The notes: generated by a model from the sequence alone, not told the origin. Counted from the first letter of the stretch, positions 1 to 7,171 are shown. The stretch: DNA of 18,265 nt from JBPCRW01 sp050996405 (GCA_050996405.1 JBPCRW010000113.1:1-18265), one strand, 5' to 3'. Program-made: numbers and translations.

Positions 1-506
1 GTATATAGCCGAACACCCTGAATAAAAATTTCTTTTCCCAATTCAATTTTCGGTTGTTCATTTCGTAGAGATGATTTCTCGCCGTAAAGCCAATCATACA
101 TTTCCGCCAATCTTTTGCCGGATGAACCGGAGGCAAAAGTTGTATTTGAATTTTTAACGAACCCTTCAAAAACAGGCTCAAAAACTTGTAAATAAGTTTT
201 GCCTAAGTTGATAAAGAAGGCGGTTCTTTCGTGAGTTTCAGAAAAGAGATTTTGCTTGAAAATATAATCTTTTAATTCTTCTATTCTGTCGCTTCGCAAT
301 TTTTGTTCGTAATACGGAATCGAGGTTTGATCTCTAATTAAACCGAACTTGGCTGATAAAATATAAATCTCCAAATCTTCATTGCTCCGATTTAAATATC
401 GGCGCAACAAACGAAAAGTAGGTCCGTCGTAGCGTTGAATTGCAGGTAAATCAGCTTTGTCAATCTTTTTAGATTGAGAGCAAGAAAGTATGAGAGTTCG
501 ATTCAT
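1..506 (-). CDS. DUF6884 / YaaA-like protein, 3' end cut by window edge
   Basis: This gene reads leftward from an ATG at 506 and stays open for 168 codons to the edge of the window, so its C-terminus is missing. The start of the protein has a Ser-Cys-Ser-x-x-Lys-Lys motif (residues 8-14), then YDGPTFRLLRRY (about 26-37) and ILSAKFGLI followed by IPYYEQKL (about 50-75). This order of motifs is what I know from the DUF6884 domain, which is related to the DUF328/YaaA superfamily; the biochemical role is not established from sequence. No strong Shine-Dalgarno precedes the ATG. The gene is visibly AT-rich (20 G or C in bases 1-60) compared with the housekeeping genes here, and it lies just past the efp terminator. 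That fits an accessory or transferred gene, possibly part of a cluster beyond the window. The family call is by motif memory only. Confidence 0.7.
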   Translation of the reverse strand, partial: MNRTLILSCSQSKKIDKADLPAIQRYDGPTFRLLRRYLNRSNEDLEIYILSAKFGLIRDQTSIPYYEQKLRSDRIEELKDYIFKQNLFSETHERTAFFINLGKTYLQVFEPVFEGFVKNSNTTFASGSSGKRLAEMYDWLYGEKSSLRNEQPKIELGKEIFIQGVRLY

Positions 507-525
507 ACATTTAGGAAACTCAAAA

Positions 526-566
526 TAAAATCAAAAAGGCTCTGCTTAATTTTAAGCAAAGCCTTT
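526..566 (-). terminator. Intrinsic terminator downstream of efp
   Basis: The arms AAAGGCT (535-541) plus TGCTTAA (543-549) pair with TTAAGCA (552-558) plus AGCCTTT (560-566). The loop is two bases and there is one C/A mismatch. Read on the minus strand, the stem is followed by a T-rich tail (TTTTTGATTTT). It lies 28 bases past the efp stop and just before the DUF6884 gene starts, so it separates the two transcripts. Confidence 0.75.
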
Positions 567-594
567 GAAAAAGCAAGACTCCAAACTTCAAATT

Positions 595-1158
595 TTATTT
601 CACTCTTTCAATATATTTCGCTTCCGTCGGATTAACGCGGATTTTTTCGCCCGATTCGATAAACGGCGGAATTTGAATCGTCACGCCGTTTTCCAGTTTG
701 GCGGGTTTGTTTGTATTTGTAACGGTCGCGCCTTTTAGTCCGGGTTCGGTGTATTCAATCAGAAGTTCCATCGAATCCGGCAGTTTTACGCCCATCGGCG
801 AGCCTTCGTAAAATTCGACTTCAATTTTCAAGCCCGGCATCAGCCATTGCGCCGCGTCGCCGAGTTCGTCTTCACTCAAAGCAACCTGCTCGTAAGTTTC
901 GGTGTTCATAAAATGATGATGCGAGCCGTCCGAATAAAGATATTCCATAATATGCTGTTCGAGCGACGCTTTTTCCAGAGTATCGTTCGAGCGAAAACGA
1001 TGTTCAAATGAACTTCCCGTTTTCAGATTTCGCAGACGCGCCTGCACCATCGCGCGCAAATTTCCCGGCGTGTGATGCCGAAATTCCATTATTTTACACG
1101 GCGCGCCTTCAAAAACTATGACCATTCCCTTGCGAATGTCGTTTGCCGAAATTGCCAT
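595..1158 (-). CDS. efp: Elongation factor P
   Basis: EF-P binds the ribosome between the P and E sites and relieves stalling at consecutive prolines. The 187-residue protein has the usual length and three-domain layout: a KOW-like domain I (about 1-63), OB domain II (about 67-128) and OB domain III (about 130-185). Domain III carries the family signature around YTEPGLKGAT. The start is supported by GGAG ten bases before the ATG. The loop that carries the modified residue reads H-T-P-G-N-L-R-A, so Asn33 stands where Escherichia coli has the beta-lysylated Lys34 and Pseudomonas the rhamnosylated Arg32. The known EpmA/B, EarP and 5-aminopentanol modifications therefore cannot apply. As I recall it, PGNLRA is a lineage-type loop in Acidobacteriota. 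The gene stands alone between two terminators, with its own candidate promoter. Confidence 0.96.
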   Translation of the reverse strand: MAISANDIRKGMVIVFEGAPCKIMEFRHHTPGNLRAMVQARLRNLKTGSSFEHRFRSNDTLEKASLEQHIMEYLYSDGSHHHFMNTETYEQVALSEDELGDAAQWLMPGLKIEVEFYEGSPMGVKLPDSMELLIEYTEPGLKGATVTNTNKPAKLENGVTIQIPPFIESGEKIRVNPTEAKYIERVK

Positions 1159-1208
1159 TATTACTAATCTCCGTTTGTTAAAAATTTATTGATGATTGCA
1201 AAGTTTCT

Positions 1209-1238
1209 AGTTTAATTTTTCGCTTGCGCGTTTGTCTA
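1209..1238 (-). promoter_or_regulatory. Candidate sigma70-type promoter of efp
   Basis: Read on the minus strand there is TAGACA (1238-1233, five of six to the -35 consensus), an 18-base spacer and TAAACT (1214-1209, four of six to the -10 consensus). Transcription would begin near 1202, giving a leader of roughly 44 bases before the efp ATG with its GGAG. It lies just downstream of the hairpin at 1253-1312, as expected for a new transcription unit. Called from the consensus match alone. Confidence 0.4.
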
Positions 1239-1252
1239 GTCGATACGGAAAT

Positions 1253-1312
1253 GCAGAAAACCCGCGCGAAGTAAGGGTGTGGTTCTTATCCTTACTTCGC
1301 GCGGGTTTCTGC
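1253..1312 (-). terminator. Very long GC-rich hairpin terminator after the lipoprotein gene
   Basis: Bases 1253-1276 and 1290-1312 are reverse complements over 23 pairs, with a single bulged A in the left arm and a 13-base loop (1277-1289). The stem core is CCCGCGCGAAGTAAGG. The outer part of the stem is A-rich on one side and T-rich on the other (GGGTTTTCTGC on the minus strand), so it can end minus-strand transcription from the lipoprotein gene 22 bases upstream. The stem is much longer than a typical terminator. Confidence 0.65.
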
Positions 1313-1334
1313 CAAAAGCGCGTCACGCCGTGAT

Positions 1335-2210
1335 TTACCTGACCCAGATTTTTAACTGAAAGTCGCCGCGCCACGCATCGGCTTTGCGGCATTCAAAGAC
1401 TTTGATTTTGTAATCGCCCGCGACGGTCGGCGCGATTTCCTTGCGGTTATTGCACGAAGCGTCGGAATCTCCGACCGAATTGCCGGACGGATCTGTAATG
1501 GAGACGGTGATATATTCCAAAGATTTTTCGCTTTTGATTTGTTCGGTTCGCAAAGTTTGTCCGGCGCGCGTTTCAATCGTAAAAGTTTTTGAATCGTCGT
1601 AATTTTTCAAACTGCCTTGAGCAATCGTCGAAGTCGCGCCTTTTTCAAAAACGATGCGCGAATTGTCGGAAGAAGTATTTTGTTGTTTCTCAAACGGCAA
1701 CGGCGGCGGCTCTTCGCCTTCTTTCGGCGGCTCGCGCCCGATGCTCTGAAAGATGCTGATAATCTGGTCGTGCATCGCTTTGGCATCGGCGTTGTTCGGA
1801 TTTAACTTTAAACCTTTGCGAAAATCGCCGAGCGCGGAGCGATACTGCGCGGCTTCGGTCAAAGCAAAGGCGCGCGTGAAATATGCTTCCGCCAAATCAT
1901 TTTCAGCTTTCGCGTCATTCGGTTTTGCGTCGAATGTTTTACCGGCGTTTTCGATTGTCGCCGTCATCTGCGAAACGTCAATCGCCTTTGCCATCGGCGA
2001 GCCGACCGACGACGCGGAAGATTTCGCGCTGTTTGAATCTGTCACCGTCGGCGTTGCGCTGTTTTCGGTCGAATGACTTGAAACAACGGCTGTTTCGTTC
2101 GACGTTTGCACAACCGCATTTGTGTTCGGCGTTGAAACGTTTTGATTAGTTTGACTGCAAGCCGTTAACGCCAAAGCCAGCAAACTTAGTATTAAAAATT
2201 TTTTCATCAT
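1335..2210 (-). CDS. Lipoprotein with TPR-like stretch and PPC-like C-terminal domain
   Basis: The 291-residue protein begins with a lipoprotein signal peptide ending in the lipobox L-T-A-C, so Cys18 would be lipidated and the protein anchored in a membrane facing the periplasm or surface. A Ser/Thr/Asn-rich linker (about 19-75) follows, then a helical stretch resembling one or two tetratricopeptide repeats (about 90-160, including the motif around KGLKLNPNNADAK), then a Pro/Glu-rich hinge. The last 105 or so residues are predicted beta-rich and resemble a bacterial pre-peptidase C-terminal (PPC) domain, with GQTLRTEQI, a DPSG turn and GDYKIKVF. No enzyme motif is visible, so a scaffold or binding role is inferred. 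Two adjacent ATGs (2210 and 2207) are possible starts; neither has a Shine-Dalgarno, and the promoter at 2219-2247 suggests a leaderless message. Confidence 0.8.
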   Translation of the reverse strand: MMKKFLILSLLALALTACSQTNQNVSTPNTNAVVQTSNETAVVSSHSTENSATPTVTDSNSAKSSASSVGSPMAKAIDVSQMTATIENAGKTFDAKPNDAKAENDLAEAYFTRAFALTEAAQYRSALGDFRKGLKLNPNNADAKAMHDQIISIFQSIGREPPKEGEEPPPLPFEKQQNTSSDNSRIVFEKGATSTIAQGSLKNYDDSKTFTIETRAGQTLRTEQIKSEKSLEYITVSITDPSGNSVGDSDASCNNRKEIAPTVAGDYKIKVFECRKADAWRGDFQLKIWVR

Positions 2211-2218
2211 TATTTTTC

Positions 2219-2247
2219 AATATACCGACGCGATTGAACAATGTAAA
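2219..2247 (-). promoter_or_regulatory. Strong candidate promoter giving a leaderless lipoprotein mRNA
   Basis: On the minus strand, TTTACA (2247-2242, five of six to -35) is followed by a 17-base spacer and TATATT (2224-2219, five of six to -10). Only eight bases separate the -10 box from the ATG at 2210, so the expected transcription start falls at or one or two bases before the start codon. This explains why no Shine-Dalgarno is present. Confidence 0.55.
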
Positions 2248-2309
2248 TTCGCCCGTTCATAATTCCCCGTTCGATGTTCTGTTCTTTTACTTTTTAATTT
2301 GAACGCGGA

Positions 2310-2331
2310 AAAGCCGGACTGCTCCGGCTTT
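2310..2331 (-). terminator. Intrinsic terminator after the transpeptidase gene
   Basis: AAAGCCGGA (2310-2318) pairs perfectly with TCCGGCTTT (2323-2331) around a four-base loop. Read on the minus strand the stem ends in CTTTT. It lies 31 bases past the stop of the transpeptidase gene and upstream of the lipoprotein promoter, so the two genes are separate units. Confidence 0.75.
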
Positions 2332-2362
2332 CGATTTTATATTCGCGTAAAAGTTTTTTGAA

Positions 2363-3913
2363 TTAATTATTATTCGGCTGCACAATGCGCGGGCGCGAAA
2401 TTTCGCCGGGGCGTTTGACTTTAATAACCGTCGTCGGAAAAGTTCCCGAAGACTTTACAGAGTTTTTCGGCGCGGCATTGACCTGCGAATTTTTGTTTCC
2501 GACGACGATTTCAACCGTGTCATCGCCGCCTTTTTTCGGATTCGGTCGCTGCGGATTGACAGACGGATTTACGTCGCCGTCGTCTGAATCCGCGCCTTCG
2601 TCGGTATCGACGGCGGCTGATTTCTTCGCGTCAACCTGCGGACGCGGTTTTAATGTTTCCGGCACTTTTGCGATAATTTCCCGATTGCCGTTGCCGCCGC
2701 TGTTTCGCAAACGCGGCGCGAGAGCCTGATAAACTTTTCCGGCAATCGCGGCGGCGTATTTTCCGCGCTCGCCAGAGCCGCGCGTGATGACGACGACCGC
2801 CAGTTGCGGATTGACGACCGGCGCGACCGACGCGAAAAGTCCGAGCCACGAGCCTTGCCCGATACACGAGCCGGTTTTTCCGGCGGCGGCAAAGGCGTTC
2901 GCGCCCGAACGCCGCGCCGTGCCGTAATTAACCGCGCCGACCATTCCCGGCAAAATCTCTTGCAAGGTGTTCGGCGAAACATTTACTTCGCGTTTGAACT
3001 CGGTGCGGAAATTCGCTTTTTCGTAACCGGCGCGCGGAATCTGCGGAATCAGAATTTTGCCGCCGTTGGAGATGGCGGAAACTGCTACGGCAAGCTGCAA
3101 AGGCGTGACTTCAAAATCATCGCCGTGCGAATAAATCCGCGCGTTGTTATTTCCATACGGCAATTTTCCGGCGGATTCATTTGCCGCGTTGATGCCCGTA
3201 GTTTCGCCCAAACCCAGAGACCGCGCGTAGGAAATCATCTTCGCATTTCCCAAGCCGGTTGCGCCGACGGTTTGAAAATAACTGTTGTTGGAAAAAGCCA
3301 GCGCGTCGTTAAATTCCATCGGAAAGCGGCGCGTTTGAATGTTGCCATTTGCATCAATCACGCCTTCGTTGATTCCGGCGGTCGCCGTCACTAATTTAAT
3401 CGTCGAACACGGCTTGAAACCTTTGCGAATCGCCCAGTCCTGATTGACGATTGATAAAACTTTTCCGGTTTGCGGTTCAAGCACGACGACCGTTCCGGCG
3501 TGACCGGCAAGCGCGTTGACGGCGGCGCGGCGAACTTCCAAATCTTCGCCGTCGGTGTTGTCGGCTGAAATATTTTGCAGAGTCTCGTCTTTTAATCCGC
3601 GTTCAAAATTTAGCTGTCGCTGGCGGGCTTCGCGCGCTGCCTGCTCGCGTCTGCGTTGTTCTTCGAGCGCGGCTTGCCGACGCGCCTGCGCCGCTTCTCT
3701 GGCGGCTTGCTGCTGGCGGGCGATTTCAGCCTGCTTTGCTAGTTCCGCTTTGGTCGGCTTTTTCGATTTTTCCCGTGCTGATTTTTTATCCGTTTGATGG
3801 ACGGAAGGTTTTTTTGTTTGAGCGACCAGATTCGGAGCGAACAAAACAAATCCGAAAACAAAGACGGAGACGATTACAAGTTTAAACAACAACTTTTCAG
3901 CGCGGAAAATCAT
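2363..3913 (-). CDS. Secreted penicillin-binding transpeptidase with coiled-coil N-terminus
   Basis: The 516-residue protein has an N-terminal signal or anchor helix (about 9-31) and a charged Ala/Gln/Arg/Glu-rich coiled coil (about 52-105). The penicillin-binding transpeptidase domain follows (about 138-400), with all three active-site motifs: Ser170-Thr-Ile-Lys173 with the acylated serine, Ser208-Asn-Asn210 and Lys346-Thr-Gly348. It should act in the periplasm on peptidoglycan stem peptides, as a cross-linking DD-transpeptidase or related acyltransferase. No glycosyltransferase (GT51) domain and no recognisable class B dimerisation domain are present. The C-terminal 110 residues are low-complexity, rich in Lys, Pro, Asp and Asn, and probably disordered. 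A GAGG ten bases upstream supports the start. SNN in the second motif argues for a PBP rather than a class D beta-lactamase. It does not match FtsI or MrdA closely enough for me to name it. Confidence 0.85.
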   Translation of the reverse strand: MIFRAEKLLFKLVIVSVFVFGFVLFAPNLVAQTKKPSVHQTDKKSAREKSKKPTKAELAKQAEIARQQQAAREAAQARRQAALEEQRRREQAAREARQRQLNFERGLKDETLQNISADNTDGEDLEVRRAAVNALAGHAGTVVVLEPQTGKVLSIVNQDWAIRKGFKPCSTIKLVTATAGINEGVIDANGNIQTRRFPMEFNDALAFSNNSYFQTVGATGLGNAKMISYARSLGLGETTGINAANESAGKLPYGNNNARIYSHGDDFEVTPLQLAVAVSAISNGGKILIPQIPRAGYEKANFRTEFKREVNVSPNTLQEILPGMVGAVNYGTARRSGANAFAAAGKTGSCIGQGSWLGLFASVAPVVNPQLAVVVITRGSGERGKYAAAIAGKVYQALAPRLRNSGGNGNREIIAKVPETLKPRPQVDAKKSAAVDTDEGADSDDGDVNPSVNPQRPNPKKGGDDTVEIVVGNKNSQVNAAPKNSVKSSGTFPTTVIKVKRPGEISRPRIVQPNNN

Positions 3914-3987
3914 CGCGGGATTACCTCTTTTATTAAATTTTGCGGAAAGTTTAGGAGAGTTGAAAACTCAAATAATCTCAAAAAGAT

Positions 3988-4015
3988 TTGCTTCCAAGCC
4001 AAGCAAGACTATAAC
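3988..4015 (+). promoter_or_regulatory. Candidate promoter of the histidine kinase operon
   Basis: TTGCTT (3988-3993) lies 16 bases before TATAAC (4010-4015, five of six to the -10 consensus). The start would be near 4022, so the heptad inverted repeat at 4044-4137 would lie wholly inside the 5' leader. The -35 match is weak. The rest of the divergent intergenic region 3914-4145 shows nothing else I can support. Confidence 0.35.
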
Positions 4016-4043
4016 ATTCAAGCGGGCGGCAGAGCAAGGAAAA

Positions 4044-4137
4044 ATTCGTGAATTGTGAATTGTGAATCGTGAAGCGAAATTCTTAAGACGTTTGAAAACG
4101 ATTTACGATTTACGATTCACAATTCACGATTTACGAA
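4044..4137. repeat. Heptad inverted repeat (GTGAATT type)
   Basis: The left arm is a tandem array of 7-base units: GTGAATT at 4048 and 4055, GTGAATC at 4062, then GTGAA. The right arm is the reverse-complement type: ACGATTT at 4098 and 4105, ACGATTC at 4112, ACAATTC at 4119, ACGATTT at 4126, then ACGAA. About 24 bases separate the arms, so a long imperfect hairpin can form. The right arm ends eight bases before the histidine kinase ATG at 4146, leaving no Shine-Dalgarno. Confidence 0.85.
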
Positions 4138-4145
4138 CTACAAAT

Positions 4146-5636
4146 ATGAATTTTCTAAAGACATTTCGCGGCAGGCTGCTGGTTATTTTGGCAATTCTTT
4201 TAATCGCCACGCTCGGCGTGCAATACTACTTGAATCTGGAAACCGAGCGGCAGAACGAGCGATTGCGCGAGCAGCAGACGCAGGCTCTGGTCGCCGGAAT
4301 CGCGCTCGGTTTTCGCGGCGCGACATCCGATGACCGGATGCAGGATTTGATTAAAAACGAAGGTCAAAACGCTTTTGACGAACGCACCACCAACCGCATT
4401 CAGGACATCATTATCATCAACGATAATTGGAGCATCGAAGACAGTCTCAACGATGCTTATTTGCCTATAGAAGATGAAAAAGGCGAGCTAAAGAAAAAAT
4501 CTCTGAGTGACATTAAAGATTTGCCGCCGCTAATGGAAGCCGACCGTCTGGGCGCAGACCGCGCGAAATTTCCGAATGCCGTTGATAAAACGGACGACGA
4601 TTCAAACGGCGAAGCCTACGCCATTCCGATTGAAACAAATCAAGGTCGCTGGTATGTCATGGTGATTTTAAAAACCGACAAAGGCGAAACTTTTCGCCGC
4701 GCCGCGCAATCTCTGATTTACACGCTGGCGATTCCGCTCGTCGCTCTGCTGCTGACAATTTTTCTGGTCTGGCGTTTTACGCGACCCGTCGCCAATTTAT
4801 CGGAAGCGGCGCGGCGCGTGGCGGAAGGCGATTTGCGCGTGCGCGTCGCCGATGAATATCGTTCGGACGAAATGGGCGTGCTTGCCCTAAGGTTTAACGA
4901 AATGACGGCGGAATTAGCGAAAAAACAGGAACTCGAAACCAAATTGCAGGAAGCGGAAAAATCGGCGGTCGTTGGCAGATTGGGTTCGGCAATCGCGCAT
5001 GAGATTCGCAATCCGCTTAATTATATCAATTTGTCGCTCGACCATCTGCGGGCGAAATTCGCGCCGCTTGATGCGGAAAAACGCGCGGGTTTTGAAAAAT
5101 TGACGGCGCAGCTAAAAACCGAAGTTGCCCGCATCAACCAGCAAATATCGGACTTTTTAAGTTATTCGCGTCCGGCAAAAGCAAATTTGCAGCCGCTCGA
5201 TGTGCGAAAGGTTGTTGAAGATTCACTGCGAATTGTCGAAGCGCAAGCCGCCGACCAAAATATAAAAATCAGTTTGGTCGAACGCGAAAACGCGCCTTTG
5301 ATTTTAGCGGACGCGGAATTTCTGCGCTCGGTTTTCAACAATCTTTTTATCAACGCTGTCCACGCGATGGAAATCGACGGCGGCAAGTTAAACGTTGTAA
5401 TTTCGCCCGACAATAATTTTGTTAAAATAGAAATCTCCGACACCGGCAAAGGAATTTCGCCGGAAAATCTGCCGAAAATTTTCGAGCCGTATTTTTCGAC
5501 CAAAGAAACCGGCACGGGCTTAGGATTAGCGATTGTCAAAAAAGTTTTGGATATTCATAACGGCGCTATTGATGTTGAATCGAAGGAAAATGAGGGAGCA
5601 AAATTCACGATAAAATTGCCAAGAGCAGAAGAATAA
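4146..5636 (+). CDS. Membrane sensor histidine kinase, NtrB/AtoS-like
   Basis: The 496-residue kinase senses a signal, autophosphorylates on His and passes the phosphate to the response regulator encoded next to it. It has TM1 (about 10-28), an extracytoplasmic sensor region of about 160 residues (29-187) without a family I recognise, TM2 (about 188-210) and a HAMP linker (about 207-260). The HisKA box is HEIRNP with His285. In the ATPase domain the N box lies around Asn398-Asn403, followed by DTGKGI (432-437), FEPYFST and GTGLGLAI (456-463). An open frame continues upstream to a GTG at 4062, but those codons lie in the heptad repeat. The hydrophobic N-terminus begins at the ATG at 4146, which I take as the start although no Shine-Dalgarno is present. 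The stop is followed at once by another heptad repeat, then the regulator gene. Confidence 0.93.
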   Translation: MNFLKTFRGRLLVILAILLIATLGVQYYLNLETERQNERLREQQTQALVAGIALGFRGATSDDRMQDLIKNEGQNAFDERTTNRIQDIIIINDNWSIEDSLNDAYLPIEDEKGELKKKSLSDIKDLPPLMEADRLGADRAKFPNAVDKTDDDSNGEAYAIPIETNQGRWYVMVILKTDKGETFRRAAQSLIYTLAIPLVALLLTIFLVWRFTRPVANLSEAARRVAEGDLRVRVADEYRSDEMGVLALRFNEMTAELAKKQELETKLQEAEKSAVVGRLGSAIAHEIRNPLNYINLSLDHLRAKFAPLDAEKRAGFEKLTAQLKTEVARINQQISDFLSYSRPAKANLQPLDVRKVVEDSLRIVEAQAADQNIKISLVERENAPLILADAEFLRSVFNNLFINAVHAMEIDGGKLNVVISPDNNFVKIEISDTGKGISPENLPKIFEPYFSTKETGTGLGLAIVKKVLDIHNGAIDVESKENEGAKFTIKLPRAEE

Positions 5637-5637
5637 A

Positions 5638-5705
5638 ATGCAAAATTCAAAGTGCAAAGCGCAAAATAAGAATGGCTTGATAATTTTGCATTTTGAATTT
5701 TGCAT
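5638..5705. repeat. Heptad inverted repeat (TGCAAAA type) between kinase and regulator
   Basis: The left arm (5638-5667) is built of 7-base units TGCAAAA, TTCAAAG, TGCAAAG and CGCAAAA. The right arm (5683-5705) is ATTTTGC, ATTTTGA, ATTTTGC, the reverse complement of the same series less one heptamer. The loop is 15 bases. It begins immediately after the kinase stop codon and ends 27 bases before the regulator ATG. It may attenuate or stabilise the message between the two cistrons. Confidence 0.85.
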
Positions 5706-5732
5706 TGGATAAGTCTGTGGCAAAATAAATCT

Positions 5733-7094
5733 ATGGCAAGAAAATCTATTTTAGTAGTTGACGACGAAAAAAGTCAGCGTGAAATTTTGGAACTGATTTT
5801 GTCGGGCGAAGGTTACGACGTAACAACCGCGAGTTCGGGCGAAGCGGCGTTAAAATTTGTCGCCGACCGGCATTTCGACCTTGTTTTATCGGATTTAAAA
5901 ATGACCGGAATGAGCGGGCTTGATTTATTAAAACAGCTTTCACAGCAGGATTCTTCGGTGATGGTGATTTTGCTGACGGCGCACGGCACGGTTGATTCGG
6001 CGGTTGACGCTCTGCGTTTGGGCGCGTTCGATTATCTGCAAAAACCTTACGACCGCGAAAAATTATTGGATACGATTTCCCGCGCTTTGAAAAAACTGAC
6101 GATGCTCGATTCGGAAATCGTTTCGGTTTCGCCTGAAATGGACAGGGTGAAAAAGCTGATTTTGAAAATCGCCAAATCGAATTCGACCGTCTTGATTCGC
6201 GGCGAATCGGGAACGGGAAAAGAATTGATTGCCCGCGCGATTCATCAAAATTCATCCCGCGCCGACCAGATTTTTCAAGCCGTCAACTGCGCCGCAATCA
6301 ACGAAAACCTTTTAGAATCCGAATTGTTCGGACACGAGAAAGGAAGTTTTACGGGCGCGGTCGGCGAGAAAAAAGGTTTGTTTGAAGTGGCAGACGGCGG
6401 TACGCTTTTTTTGGACGAAATCGGCGAACTCGACATTTCCCTGCAAGCCAAAATTCTGCGCGCTTTGCAGGAAAAACAAATCCGGCGCGTCGGCGGCACA
6501 AAGGAAATAAATGTCGATGTTCGCGTTGTTGCCGCAACCAACCGCGATTTGCTGAAAATGTCGCAGGACGGGCGTTTCCGCGAAGATTTATATTATCGCC
6601 TGAACGTGCTTTCAATCGAGATTCCGCCATTGCGCGAACGGCAATCTGATATTCCGGTTTTGATAGATTATTTCGTCAAAAAACACACGAAAAATTCTTC
6701 CGTCAAAATCAAAGGATTATCGCCAGACGCGAAAAAAATTCTGCTTGATTATAGTTATCCGGGCAACGTTCGCCAGCTTGAATCGGCAATCGAACGCTCG
6801 GTTTTATTAGCGGAAGGCGAAACCATTGCGCCCGACGATTTGCCGCCGGAAATGCTGTCGAGAGAAACGGTTTCAAATAAAAACGGCGAACCGAATTTTA
6901 CTTTGCCGCCGCAAGGCATAAATTTTGAAGAACTCGAACGCAGCCTGATAATGCAGGCGATGGAGCGCACCGACAACAACATTACGAAATCGGCGAAACT
7001 GCTCGGTCTGACTTTCCGAACGCTGCAATACAGATTGGAAAAATTCGGTATCAAACGAGAAACTGACGGAACAGACGAACCTGAAGAATCGTAA
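5733..7094 (+). CDS. Sigma54-dependent response regulator, NtrC family
   Basis: This 453-residue regulator activates sigma54 (RpoN) promoters when phosphorylated by the adjacent kinase. Its receiver domain (about 4-118) has the acidic pair Asp10-Asp11, phosphoacceptor Asp54, the conserved Thr82 and Lys104-Pro105. The AAA+ domain (about 132-362) has Walker A GESGTGKE (157-164), the sigma54-contact loop as GSFTGA (204-209, a Ser variant of GAFTGA), Walker B with Asp228-Glu229, and the arginine fingers around RFREDLYYR. A Fis-type helix-turn-helix ends the protein (about 405-443). The open frame extends to a TTG at 5700, but that lies in the repeat. The ATG at 5733 opens directly on the receiver fold and is preferred, although it has no Shine-Dalgarno. 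I saw no convincing sigma54 promoter in the window, so its targets are probably elsewhere. Confidence 0.95.
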   Translation: MARKSILVVDDEKSQREILELILSGEGYDVTTASSGEAALKFVADRHFDLVLSDLKMTGMSGLDLLKQLSQQDSSVMVILLTAHGTVDSAVDALRLGAFDYLQKPYDREKLLDTISRALKKLTMLDSEIVSVSPEMDRVKKLILKIAKSNSTVLIRGESGTGKELIARAIHQNSSRADQIFQAVNCAAINENLLESELFGHEKGSFTGAVGEKKGLFEVADGGTLFLDEIGELDISLQAKILRALQEKQIRRVGGTKEINVDVRVVAATNRDLLKMSQDGRFREDLYYRLNVLSIEIPPLRERQSDIPVLIDYFVKKHTKNSSVKIKGLSPDAKKILLDYSYPGNVRQLESAIERSVLLAEGETIAPDDLPPEMLSRETVSNKNGEPNFTLPPQGINFEELERSLIMQAMERTDNNITKSAKLLGLTFRTLQYRLEKFGIKRETDGTDEPEES

Positions 7095-7112
7095 TTTACG
7101 ATAACGATTTTG

Positions 7113-7171
7113 ACCACAGATGCACACAAATTAACTCTGATAAAAAATGATAAATCTGTGTTAATCTGTGA
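7113..7171. repeat. Period-10 inverted repeat (CACAGATTAA type)
   Basis: The left arm (7114-7143) consists of 10-base units CACAGATGCA, CACAAATTAA, CTCTGATAAA. The right arm (about 7150-7171) holds AAATCTGTGT and TAATCTGTGA, the reverse-complement series. It lies between the response regulator stop and the DUF4126 start and can fold into an AT-rich hairpin. The unit length differs from the 7-base arrays elsewhere in the window. Confidence 0.7.

Noticed and set aside
2804..3394. 196-codon plus-strand open frame opposite the transpeptidase gene
   Set aside because: It lies antisense to conserved transpeptidase motifs, is rich in Arg and has no family resemblance; it is a by-product of GC-biased codon use.
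4048..4137. CRISPR array
   Set aside because: Units are 7 bases long without spacers and are arranged as an inverted pair; no cas gene is nearby.
4062..4145. 28-codon N-terminal extension of the histidine kinase from GTG 4062
   Set aside because: These codons lie entirely in the heptad inverted repeat and encode no plausible domain; the membrane anchor begins right after the ATG at 4146.
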